This document shows, piece by piece, positions 1 to 10,451 of a stretch of 64,000 nucleotides of DNA. Positions within the stretch are counted from its first letter, which is position 1. Each line of letters starts with the position of its first letter. The notes beneath the pieces were generated by a model. It ran no database searches. It was not told the DNA's origin and worked only from the letters and a program-made list of their open reading frames with translations. A program made the translations under genes and the position numbers. The DNA comes from Penelope pileata (taxonomy: Eukaryota; Chordata; Aves; Galliformes; Cracidae). The stretch is from NCBI GenBank assembly GCA_013396635.1, contig WBMW01004826.1, forward strand, positions 62,376 through 126,375. Reading direction: 5' to 3'.

Positions 1-1477
1 CAAACCATCCTGTTATGTATTTACACCACGATTTCTAAACTCATGCTCTCTACTATTGACCAAGCCTAAACCACAGTATTTTACCAAGTGCTCCAGAATC
101 CAAGATGCATTTCTGCAACTTCAAGTCAGTGGAAACTTAGCAGTTTATTTTTCCCTTTGGAAAGTTACCAGTTCCTATTTTTATCCCGGTTAAAGCCCAC
201 GGCGTCACCCATCAGGCTCCTGTGAGCAAACAGTTCTTCCGTCCTTCGCACCGAAACTGCTGGGCTTCCCAAAAAATCGAACAGTGCACTGTCACTTTGT
301 GACCCCGACTCATTGCTCAGAAATAGAAATGAAAAATGCCATGGCAGGAACACAGAGATCTGTCAGTAAAGGAAACCAGGCAAACTATTAAACTATATTT
401 AGTCTTGGGTTGCTGAATATAAACTAATCCTTCCTAGAGGGCTGCATGAAAGAGGGTGGGTTATCCTACATCCAACTGTTTTTGCACCTTACTCTGGAGT
501 ATCTGCTGCTGACACCCAGCCAATGCCCTTCATCCTGCATGGCCATTTTGGTGCTCATATAAGTGGGCCTGGTATGTGAAATATATTGGGGAAAAAATAC
601 ATAGGAAAAACATTTTTATAGGAAGCAGTTTCTGTAGTCCATCCTTGAAGGATTCCTTCAAGCCAATTGTTGGATTTCTTCAATGGCTTTGAGGCCATTC
701 CCCAAAGGGGGATGAGGTGGGGGCTACAGGGGTGGGGACCTGCTGGTAGCTCTTCACTCTCAGCTTGAAAGCAAAGCCACAGGTTTTCATGTTAAAATAA
801 TGCTTCTGGGGCTGAACTGGCCAAAAGTAGGACCTTGGGTCCTGTCGGTGTACCCAATACCAGTGATGTCCTGTGACACCCACTGGTGGCTGTGCCATGG
901 TTCAGTGGAGCTCCTGCTGTGATGTCCTGCGTTCTGGCCAGAAGGACATCACTCCCGGGTCAGTAGGAGTTATTCTGGAAGCTGGTGCTGAGCTGCTGGT
1001 CCTGTTGGTGTTATTGGAGAGCCTGGGGCTGGTTTTGTTGAGTCCAGGATCCCATAGCTAGGATCTGATAGGGCTTTCTGTTGCCTAAATGTTGTGATTT
1101 TTCATTACGTTCTTCATGCAGTGTTCCTCTACGTGCTGTCATTTTCTGCCACGCTCTGTGGGGACTTCTCTGATGGAAGTAACGGTGGAGAGTCGATGAA
1201 CTTCCAATCATTGTCAAGCTGCTATAAGTTAAGTTTCTTGTGGTTCTGGTTGTAAAGCGAAGGGTTTCATTCAGTTCCTGTTTTCCATGGCTTACTTGGC
1301 TTGCTTCCTGAACCATGTTTGATGGTCTCCAGCCTTGGTGCCCCCAAGGACTTCCCCAGCATTGTACACCACCAGAAGTGTCCTCCCATTGGGGCAAAAT
1401 GGTGGATGTTGTCACACCCAAGCAGGAGCTGGCAAAGCCCCAAAGTTTTTCTGGTTCCAAACTCACCTAAACATAAA
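1..1477. other. Intergenic, no gene seen
   Basis: Mixed-composition single-copy DNA. Open frames are short and none resembles a known domain. The only notable structure is the inverted repeat at 919-952 and two related short direct repeats around it (a 14-base unit at 838-851 and 998-1011 with one mismatch, and an 11-base unit at 863-873 and 919-929). Confidence 0.7.
919..952. repeat. Near-perfect inverted repeat with zero-base loop
   Basis: GTGATGTCC (919-927) pairs with GGACATCAC (944-952). Inside it TTCTGG (932-937) pairs with CCAGAA (938-943), giving a 15-bp stem interrupted only by a four-base bulge TGCG on one side. The outer arm sequence also recurs at 862-872. Confidence 0.85.
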
Positions 1478-1562
1478 ATCACAGAATCATTATGGTTGGA
1501 AAAGACCTCTAAGATCATCAGGTCCAACCGTCAACCTACCACCGCCATGCCCCTGAGCAACT
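1478..1562 (-). mobile_element. CR1 LINE 3' fragment
   Basis: The segment begins with the reverse-complement CR1 terminus (atcacagaatca...) followed by ggttggaaaagacctctaag and a tccaacc-type block, the conserved 3' tail of avian CR1. It is a dead, severely 5'-truncated copy on the minus strand with no coding capacity. The inner boundary near 1562 is approximate. Confidence 0.9.
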
Positions 1563-4497
1563 TAACGCAGACAGGGCTTCACTGCACAAATATCCAAGCT
1601 TTTTAGTGAAATACTCAATTTGTTCTAATCACCCAGGCCAAGCACCAGGCCCACAGTGTCTATTTTCACTGCGTTATTTCATGCAGTGAAAGGTGCTGTT
1701 GCCAAAATGGCAAAGGTTCCTTTGGGCATTTGGCTGGAGAAATGCTTTCTCTCATGATGCTTTGTGAACCAGCATCACCTCCAGCACGCTGGAAAGCCCC
1801 CTCCTTTATATTGCCTTTAAATAAGGAAGGGCAAATAACACAGTATTAAAGTTAATTAAAGTTATTGGAAAAAAATGTTTCCAGCCAAACTCTTGTGCGG
1901 TGATCACAGTCCCAACTGATGAAGCTGATGTGAGCCCCATGCTCAGCCCTGTGTGTGGTGATAACAGGAGTGGATGCAGGTCATTATTTCTTTATCAGGA
2001 GGCAGCCCTGTCCCACAGCACTGTATGGCATCTCCTGTGCTGTGTATGATGTTGTGCTCACCCCAAATGCCTCTCAGCTCAGCCTTGCTGCTCTTAGCTC
2101 CCACCTATGGGCAGCAGCGATGTCCTTCAGCATCCTTGCATGGCCCAATGCAGCTCAGGAGTAGGTGGAAGAGAAATATTGGGGTTTTCCTTTAAGCCCT
2201 TAATCTCAAGGAAATGGGCAATTTGCAGCCATATGTGTCCATAGAGCCCTCTCCAGTGACTTCTGAACCTATGACCAATTTAAAACAAATTTGCTGGAGA
2301 GAGTCTGGAGCTGGTGGGGTTTGTAGAAGCCCAGAGTAGAGGCTGGGGCAGATGAAAGCCCAGCAGAAGAAAATCCCACCCCACAGCCAGGTGGCTGCTG
2401 GGGCAGGGGGGGATGGCACAGGGAGGCACGCTCCATCTATGCCACCCATCACAGAAAGATGTCCCAGGCTGTGAGCATTATGAATGCAGGAACTGCAGAG
2501 AAAGCACAACAAAGCAACCCATGTATTGATTTTGGGCTGAATGGTATTTGTTGAAGGAAATGGAGCATCGTGCCACAAGTGTGTGAAGGCCCCGACGTGG
2601 GGATGGGATGCAGACTGCTTCTGGGATCTGCCCTCTCCCCGTGCACTCCTGTGGGTGCAGCTGAAGCATGGGAAAACAGCTTCTGCTCAACTACACAGCC
2701 CAGGTTTCACGTGTCACAGCTTGCTGCAACAAGTATTACTTAAAATATTTTGTTTTGCTTTCTCACCCTCATCCTCCCCATTTTTGTGCTTCTGGAACAG
2801 CACAGCTGAGGATGATGATGATGATGGAAGATCCCAAAGCCTAGGAAACTCCATGCAGCCCACCTTGTAGAGCAGGCATGTGTTTTCCTCTTCCAGAGGA
2901 GGGTGGTCAGTGACAAATGCCATAGTTGGCTGTCACCAGCACCAGGGAGAGGCTGATAGGGAATGATCCCAAATGTTGTTTTCTTTGAGTTACAAGATGA
3001 TGAGATTGCTGTACAACTGTTTTTGTATGTTCTTTAATAATGGGTAAGTAAATGTGCTCCAAAATTAAGTACAGATGAGATCACATCAGAGATGTGGTAT
3101 GAGGTGTCCACACGTTGCCTTGGAGTCCCTGGTGCTGGATGGTGTAGGATGACCCAGCAAGGTCAGACCCTGCTGCCAGCACAAAAACCTTCAGCTGGAG
3201 CTCTTGGCTGGCATTTGGAGCATCCTTCCTTCCTGCACTGCTGAGCCTGTGCTCCTGGTCTCCAGCCCTGCTGGGAGTTACAAGGAGGATCCATGCCCAT
3301 AGCTCTCTGGCAGCTGATCCCTGTGTCTGCGTGCCCTGGGTGTTACCTCTCTGTTCCCTTTGTGCCTGCGGCAGATTTGACTTTCTCTGCACCCCTGGGT
3401 TGGCCTTTCTTTTGCTCTACTGGCAGGTAAATAAATCTCTGCATTTTGATAGTGGGAGCAGTATGAGGAAGTCTCTACATACATAGCAATATTGCCTTAA
3501 AAAACCTTCAGGGCAGCTCAGCGAGTGACTCTTGGGTTTGTGAGTGCGGATGTGAAGAGCAAACGGAGCTGTCAGGCAGCACACGGTGCATGGGCAGGAA
3601 TGGTGCAAACCTGGGGACAACCGTCTCCAAGGAAGAGAGCTCAGGCAGGGCTGAGTGACCCAGGAGCACCACGTCTGCTGCCAGCATGGCTCTGGGAACG
3701 GGTCTCAGGCGATGCTCCATCGCCAGCAATGCCCCTCTTAGCAATGCAGTGCATGTACCTGGGAGTTGCACAGACCCTGAGCAAGGGGAAGCTGACATCT
3801 CAATGGGTTCTTTCTATCTCTGCATCCTATGTTGCAGATAAGGTTCCTCCTTGCATGACTGGAGACTGCAGTTTCTGGAGCTCTCAATTCACCATCATGA
3901 TGTTTTCATTAGATCTGAGCACGAGTTATGTTGGCTGAGACCTTATCTCTTGCATTACTCTAATGGCATCACAAAGGCAGGAGGCTACAGGAGGGGTCTG
4001 AAGGGCAGCCAACGAGCAGGGCTGGCTTTGCTGCTGCTGGCTGCATCGTGCCAGCTGTGCAGCAGCACACAGCGAAGCAGCAAACTTCCCAGTGCTGTGA
4101 GGATACAGCACACAAACAAACTGTGGGCTTTGTTTGGTAGTCAGATGCTCCAACCCAGCACAATTATGTCAGATGTTAATTACTTCGAACCAACTAACTC
4201 CACACATCTTGTGTGGAGATGTAGCTGTTTTGGTGAACTTCGGTTGAACTGGGAGTTCCCAAGGGGCCCAGATTTGCCGTGCCTCCAAGCAAAGTGTTTT
4301 GGGGTTTCTGATCATTGTATGGAGGATCCAGCACCCATTGGGCTGGTGCAGAGCCCCAGCACTCCCTGCTCTCCTCTTTTTGCTGGGCCGTTACACTGCA
4401 GGTTGGGGTGTTGGGTTTGGAAGTGGGTCCAGTGTGATACCAGGGATACTGTGGGGCAGAAGGGCTGTGAGTCAAACCCAGCCACGGAGCATCAGGC
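1563..4497. other. Intergenic, no gene seen
   Basis: Moderately GC-rich single-copy DNA without recognisable exons or mobile elements. There is a small AT-rich patch near 1,800-1,880 containing the direct repeat taaagttaa/ttaaagtta, and a trinucleotide run at 2811-2826. A long open frame at 3851-4522 has no domain and looks fortuitous. Confidence 0.65.
2811..2826. repeat. (GAT)5 microsatellite
   Basis: Five uninterrupted GAT units followed by a further G; a short simple repeat. Confidence 0.9.
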
Positions 4498-4549
4498 AAA
4501 TGCATCCTTTGTGATGGCTTGATGGCAAAATGCATCCTTTGTGATGGCT
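4498..4549. repeat. Two-copy tandem repeat, 30-bp period
   Basis: The unit tgcatcctttgtgatggct occurs at 4501-4519 and again at 4531-4549 without mismatch, separated by a gatggcaaaa spacer. This indicates a recent local duplication. Confidence 0.85.
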
Positions 4550-4822
4550 GTGGTGGCTTGGGGCCATCTTCTTCATTTGGAGCAGGCGGGTTGTTGTTTT
4601 GGAAAATGCTCATGGGTTGATAAGCATTTGGGGGAAAAACAAACAAGCAAAAAAGATTTTTTTGGAAATATGTAAGGACTTTTGTCCTTGTTTAATAGTT
4701 GATCAGTGCATTCTCTTGGTATTTGAGGTGTTTCTTCCCTGATCAACTGTTCTTGGTGAATGTGCATAGAGAAATGCTGCTGGGTTAGGAAGGAGTCCTG
4801 CTAATTATTCCATTGCAGTTAG

Positions 4823-4842
4823 AAAAAAAAAAAAAAAAAAAA
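4823..4842. repeat. Poly(A)20 tract
   Basis: Twenty consecutive A residues, 24 bases from the outer end of the CR1 fragment at 4867. Avian CR1 does not end in poly(A), so the two are probably unrelated. No processed-pseudogene body is recognisable on its 5' side. Confidence 0.9.
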
Positions 4843-4866
4843 GAGAAGTGATAGATTAATCATCAA

Positions 4867-4960
4867 AATCATAGAATGGTTTGGGTTGGGAGAGACCTTA
4901 AAGTTCATCCAGTTCCAACCCTGTGCCATGGGCAGGATGCCACCCGCCAGAGCAGCCTGA
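4867..4960 (-). mobile_element. CR1 LINE 3' fragment
   Basis: Reverse-complement CR1 tail: atcatagaatggtttgggtt, then gagaccttaaagttcatccagttccaaccc and the ccatgggcagg block typical of chicken CR1. 5'-truncated and non-coding; its orientation is minus. Confidence 0.95.
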
Positions 4961-5079
4961 AAAGAAAGAATTGACAGATCCCAAATATTCCTGTGCAGGT
5001 GGGAAGCTGTATTTCCCTGTTTGGCAGGATGAGCTGTTGGAGCAGAGCAGCTCCATCCTGCCATTAGCTGGGCACGCAG

Positions 5080-5420
5080 GGGCCGTGCATTCAAGCACAA
5101 ACCACCAACGTGCACGAGGGACAGCGCGGGGCCGCGCAGCCGTGCTGGGATCCCCTGCAGCAACAAAGAGCAAATTCACGGCGGGGTCTCATCCCCATGA
5201 GGTCATTTTCTGCCCAAGCTCGGCTCATTAGGCCGCCTGCCTTGTTGATACAGCCCGAAGTGAGGGTGATGAGTGTGACCGGGTTTGCTGAATTGTGCCT
5301 GCCCAGCGCGCGGAGCTCCGGCTTTGTCTCCGGCTGGGAACGGGGCCGCTAATTGCAGAGCCCGTCCTGTGCTCCAGCCGCGCGTTGCTGCGAGGTCACT
5401 CCTGTCCCAGGGCCGTGGGG
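5080..5420. promoter_or_regulatory. Small CpG-rich segment
   Basis: A hand count gives about 25 CpG in roughly 320 bases at about 60% GC, so CpG is not depleted here as it is in the flanks. CpGs continue more sparsely to about 5,540. It could be an orphan CpG island or germline-unmethylated regulatory element. No exon is recognisable in it. Confidence 0.45.
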
Positions 5421-5883
5421 CTTTGCTGTGTGATGGGTCATGGCACTTTGTTAGGTGACTTCCTTGGCTCTTGTCCAAACCCCCCCAAACCCATTCTGTC
5501 GCCTCCTCGTGCGGCCTCGCTTGTCGCCATGGGGACACTGCTGACGGTGGCTGCTCCAGAGGGGGAAATCAGTGGACACAGGGGGTTCTGGGTGTGAGAT
5601 CTGCATGATCCATCCCAAGGTTCACAAAATCCACTGTGTTTCTCTATTGGGTGTGAGGAGTCGGGTGCCTGGGTCTTGGTTTTGGCTGTTCTTTGAGGTG
5701 CTTGACCCTGCAAATCACCACGCACTTTGCAGAAATGATTTACTGTGGAGCTACGGAGGTGATGCTTAAATGACTTTTTTTGTTTTAAAGCTAGATTTAA
5801 GTAATAACTAGATTTTATTAATAATTGTGGGCTAAACCCCTTGGCCCATAAATGCTCCACTGTTTGTTTGGTTTTTTTTGTTT

Positions 5884-5921
<38 letters not shown>

Positions 5922-6500
5922 TAAAGCTCCATAATAATTACATAATTGTCAGCAAATTACTTACAGAAGCAATCCTTTACACTTAGGACAACAGGCAACT
6001 CTTTCACTATTCTGCATGGACAAATCGGATGTGGGAGGTTTCTCTCCCAGCCAGGAGGCTGGGGCAGTGCTGGGGAAGGAATGGACTTGGAGAAAACCTG
6101 CTCCAAAGCAGCCAGCCACTGCATGGCCCAGAGATGGGGATGTGGCACCCCATGAGGATGCTCCTGCTCAGCAGCTGCTGTGTCCACTCAGAGCTTCTTC
6201 CCCTCCTGTGGTGCTTGGGGTGGACAGAGGCCTCTTTGTGATTTAGGGATGGTCTTGAGCCAAAATCCCAGTGCTGAGCTTTGGGGCATCTGGACCATGG
6301 TGATGCTACTTGGGTTTGTGCAGTGTCGGGTTTGCTGTACGCAGGCAGTGATAGATTACAGCACTCGGCCATGGCAATGAAATATTAGTGTGTGTTTCCC
6401 ACTTGTTGGTCTGGATTTTGTTTCTGCTCTAGGAAAAGCTTCTCACAGCCAAAGCTGAAGGCAGGATGTTTGAAGCCTCTAGTACCTGATCTGGAGGCTG
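5421..6500. other. Intergenic with long poly(T) tract
   Basis: Single-copy DNA turning AT-rich at 5,770-5,990 around the T33 tract. No exon, RNA gene or mobile-element body was recognised. Confidence 0.65.
5886..5918. repeat. Poly(T)33 tract
   Basis: Thirty-three uninterrupted T residues, the longest homopolymer in the window. On the minus strand this would be a poly(A) tail, but the sequence on its 3' flank (minus-strand upstream) shows no recognisable gene copy and no obvious AATAAA at the right spacing. Confidence 0.95.
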
Positions 6501-6576
6501 GTGGCCCTGCCTGTGGCAGGGGGGCTGGAACCTGATGGTCCTTTGAGTCCCTTCCAACCCAGGCCATTCTATGATC
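6501..6576 (+). mobile_element. CR1 LINE 3' fragment
   Basis: A plus-strand CR1 tail runs from the tgcctgtggcagggggg block through gtcccttccaaccc to the terminus ccattctatgat. It is heavily 5'-truncated with no coding capacity. Confidence 0.95.
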
Positions 6577-7894
6577 CATTTTTCTGCTCTTGTCACAGCA
6601 TAGTGTCGGGAAGGGACGGGCAGCAGCGTGTGGACAGCGTTAGGAGGAGGCTCCAGTCCCCTGTACTCCAGCCGGGAGGACTGTTCTCCAAGGAGTCCTT
6701 TTGGGGGAGCTACTTATTTTCTAATCTTGCAGCAATAATGCTGTGATACAAGAGTCCTGGGTAATGAGGACAAACTCGTTTCCAAACACACTGAGCTCAG
6801 AAGGAAAAGGAGAAGGGTTCCAGCGACGAGACAAAAAAAAGAGTTTATTTTAAATAAAGATTACAAAAATAACCTACTGTCAAAGATGATGTGAAAACCA
6901 TTAAATAGCAATTTAACGTAATTATAATCACGGGTGAGCTAAGGGCTAGCTTACACAATTACCATCAATCTTTCTGCCAGGATATTTTATCTTGAGCCCC
7001 TGCTCCTGCCTTCAGCCCCAGTACAAATCCTGTGCTCAGGAAGTGGCTCGGTGACCACCGGGGCCATTAAAGCCCCCAAGAATGAGTGACAGCCCTCGAA
7101 GGGGGACAGAGGAGCTGGGAGCCAACAACCAGGAATTGCACTTTGTGCTGGTGACTGCCCTGAATTGATGCCTCACCAACAGGGAGCAGATGGCACCATC
7201 GTGCTTGGATGTGTTGAAATGTTATGAGCGTGGTGGAGCCTTGTTTACTGAGCGAGCTGAGCTGTGCAGGCATCCACTCCTCACCAAGAATGGCATCAGA
7301 CCTTTGTTCGAGCAGCCGGGCTGTGCTGTGCTTGTCCACGTAACAGGCTTCTGCTCTGGAGGAAGAAGAAATAACATCAACATGAAAAAGAGTTTAAAAG
7401 CACTCTCAAAGCCAGCTATTGGCCTACCAAAGCGCTGCCCAAGTGGGTTCTGTGGTGGGTGGGTGATGCCCTGTGCCTCGCCGCAGCGTTTCCAGTCTGA
7501 GACCAAGACCCTCTGTCAGCGAGAACGAAGCAACCAAGGAAAAATAACACCACTAACCTCTGTAATCTCATTCTGTGCTGGTTCAAAGGTTTCTGGAAGT
7601 GCTGGAAGTTAATCAGTGAGACTAATTAATAGGGTTTGGAGCTGCCCTCTGTTGCCCGGGAGCTGTTCTGGCAGTGCCTGTCCTGGGGGAGCTGCTGGGA
7701 CCGTCCCGCTCTGCCTGGCACTGACGGCAGCTGATGGACCCCACCACCAGCACCGTGCATGTGGCTTGTTGCCACTTCCTCTGGATTCCCTGCATCCTCA
7801 GTAGCACGAACTTGTTTGGGCAGCGATGTTAAACATAACAAAATCCACTATGGAGCCTGCAGCCTCGCAACGAGGAGGTGTAGTGACTGCACTC
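6577..7894. other. Intergenic; AT-rich block at 6830-6990
   Basis: No gene recognised. At 6,830-6,990 there is a repeat-free AT-rich stretch with several ATTA/TAAT cores that looks like unconstrained or regulatory non-coding DNA. The remainder is moderately GC-rich. Confidence 0.6.
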
Positions 7895-8113
7895 AGTTTG
7901 GGTTAGATATTAGGAAAACTTCTCCAAAAGAGCGGTCAGGCACTGGCACAGGCTGCCTGGGAAGGTGGTGGGGTCACCATCCCCGGAGGTGTTCGAGAAA
8001 TGTGGAGATGTGGTACTTAAGGACATGGTTTAGTTGGCGATATCGGTGGTAGGTAAATGGTTGGACACAGATGATCTTAGAGATCTTTTCCAACCTTAAT
8101 GACTCCGTGATTC
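7895..8113 (+). mobile_element. CR1 LINE 3' fragment (longest in the window)
   Basis: The segment starts with the gatattaggaaaacttctcc block, continues through ggcacaggctgcctgggaa, the ggaggtgttc block and gatgatcttagag, and ends in tttccaacc...gtgattc. This is the full-length 3' untranslated tail of a CR1 copy with point mutations throughout, so an old insertion. Orientation is plus. Confidence 0.96.
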
Positions 8114-8639
8114 ACTCCTGGCCCAGAGCATCCCTGTTGGGAAGGGGAGAAGTCCTAAAGGAATGGGATGAAGCACATCTGATACCATCTCACATCCCCT
8201 GTGATGGATTTGGTGGCCCCACTGCTCTCCACTTGATCCATACTGGGCAGGCAATGCAAAGGGTGCCATGATTTTCCTGTTCATGCTTAGTGAAGGAGAG
8301 TAATAGGGTGGAAAAAATCGATGTGGTGGTGTTGCAGCATGTCATCAAGTAGCACCTTGGTTGTAAAAGCCTGGGAAATGGTTTACACGTGGGCTCTACA
8401 GAGCATGGGCATCAAACCAGCACCATGAACGTCAACCTTGGCCACGTGCTGGAGCTGCCCTGAGATCCCCTCCTCTTTGGTGCATTGCTACAGGCACACG
8501 GGAAGGAAAAGGGAGCAAAGGGCAGCCAGGATGCAGGGGAGATACCCAGTGATGCTGTCAGGGAGCTCCCTTCAGCTGCAGGCAATGGGGCTGGGGCTCA
8601 GCTTCAGGTAAAGGATTGTTCTTGGGGGGAAAACATGCT

Positions 8640-8910
8640 AATGAATTTGATTTTCATTTGGAAAAGGGGCGGTGGTTTGAGAGCTGAAATTGTCTGATTA
8701 TTGCCAGCGCATAAATTTCCCCTAGAAATGTAGCTGCAGTTTATCCTAATCGTATTCAACTTTAGGCAATGAAAATACTTCTTGCTATTTGTTTTGGCTT
8801 CTCTTGCTGTTACAGCGTCTGCAAAAATATGTCATGCATGAAATGCTCCCCTATAGCTTGACAAGTTATTCCTTATGCTCGCTAATTTTTCATTAAGAAA
8901 AATGACAGAA
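8640..8910. promoter_or_regulatory. Candidate conserved non-coding element
   Basis: AT-rich, repeat-free, with several homeodomain-type cores (taatgaatt, ctaatcg, gctaattttt). It contrasts with GC-richer flanks. Conservation is inferred from texture only; no alignment was possible. Confidence 0.3.
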
Positions 8911-10420
8911 AGGCTGGATACCCAGGAAGGCCTCAGCCATGACTGTGCTCCAAGATTAAAGGCTGAGAAGCGGGGGTCTGCTGGAATTGCTTTGTCTCCA
9001 TTATTTTAATGTATTTGCTAAATGGAAAAAGTCTCCCGACCCGTTCCTGCTCTGATAGCTGGAATTTTGCCTCTCAAACATGCACGCTAGGCTGTAGTGG
9101 ACAGTTTGTACAGGACAAATCCTCTGGCTGGAGCTGTTCCATGTGTCCAGCCAAACGTTGCCGATAGCGGCTCCGGGTGCTGCTGTTGATTGGCGTGGGG
9201 CAATTAGTGTTGTTACAGCAGGAAGGAGAGGTTCCAACAAAACCGGTGGTTTGGTGTACTGGGCAGCACAGGAAAAGTCAGTACCAAGATCTCCCTCCCA
9301 GCTCCAAAGAACTCATTTGGGTGGCTGAGCATCCATGGGGTACCCAGGCAGATCGGTGGGGATGCAGAGCATCAGTTGGGGTCAGTGCCGCGTGGGTGCC
9401 ACGTTCTGGAATTTCAAACCAAGGCTGCTGGACCCCAAATCCTCCACAGCTGCATTTCTGAGAGTCCTGCAAGACCTGCTCTGAGCTGGACATTGATGAG
9501 ATGTGTAGGAATAAGGCAATTGGGTTTTTTAGGGTATCTTTAGGGTTGTGTTGTACATCTGCCTCTATACACCCGCCGCACCCTGCCTTGTGTTGTCTGC
9601 TCCCTAAAGTGTGGGGAAATCACTTATAGAACGCATTGAGGGGGACTTGTTACAGCTGAAGTGCAGAGCCCTCGGTGTATGGCTTAGCTGAGCACTGTTT
9701 GGGTGACCCGAGGCACAAAGAAAACTGGGATCCAGGTACCCACAAAAACCATTTCCCTTCTGACCAGCAAATAAAGCACGGAGTGAACTCAGCAATGCAG
9801 CTGCAGAGAGCCCTGCACCAGCTTCCAGACTGGCAAGGAAGGGCTGAGGCTTTGCACAGAGTCATTTACATGGTAATTAATAGCGTCTGTGCCTTTCTTG
9901 GCACATGGAGGAGCAAGGACAGGGGTGTCCCCAAGGACCAGCCTCGTCCCAGTGTGCACATGGGGAGCCCCTGCCCCCGGAGCAGGGGAGGAAGCAGAGC
10001 CCCCAAATAGCTTCATCTCCTCCAGGACTTCCCCCAGCAGATGGGGTGAAATTGCTATTAAAAGAAAAAGGAATCCCAAGATGGGAAAACATAATGAGCT
10101 ACGGGCAAGGGGAAAAAATAAATGCTGAGGGGTATTTATACAGCGTGGGGAGCGGATGGATCAAATCAGAAATTCCAATTAAGTCCATAATTTATTTTGA
10201 CGGAAATAATAAAATTAGAGATGGGCCCAAGCGACACAATTCAGGGTGGGACCCTGATGCAGACAGTGGGATCTGGGCAGGGTCTGTGCAGTTATCTGCA
10301 TCCCACTGTGCAGACAGCACAGACTGCACCTGGTGGCTGCTCTCCCAAAGTTACAGCGAACCCTGCTTGGGTAAAGCAGCCTCCAGGGCCATCCGAAGTG
10401 GTAGATATTGGGAGACAGGA

Positions 10421-10451
10421 CAAATTTTAAAAATTGGTGTATTAAAATTTG
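10421..10451. repeat. 10-bp inverted repeat, 11-base loop
   Basis: CAAATTTTAA at 10,421-10,430 is exactly complementary to TTAAAATTTG at 10,442-10,451. The arms are AT-rich, so the biological weight is low. Confidence 0.85.

Noticed and set aside
838..1033. Collagen-like Gly-X-Y codons (GPVGVP and GPVGVIGEPGAG)
   Set aside because: Only two to five triplets in each patch, with stop codons and frame changes between and around them, so chance is the best explanation.
1011..1527. Minus-strand open frames overlapping a CR1 fragment
   Set aside because: They run partly through CR1 3' untranslated sequence and show no reverse-transcriptase or other domain.
3851..4522. 223-codon plus-strand open frame
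   Set aside because: No recognisable domain, no splice or promoter context, and composition like the flanks.
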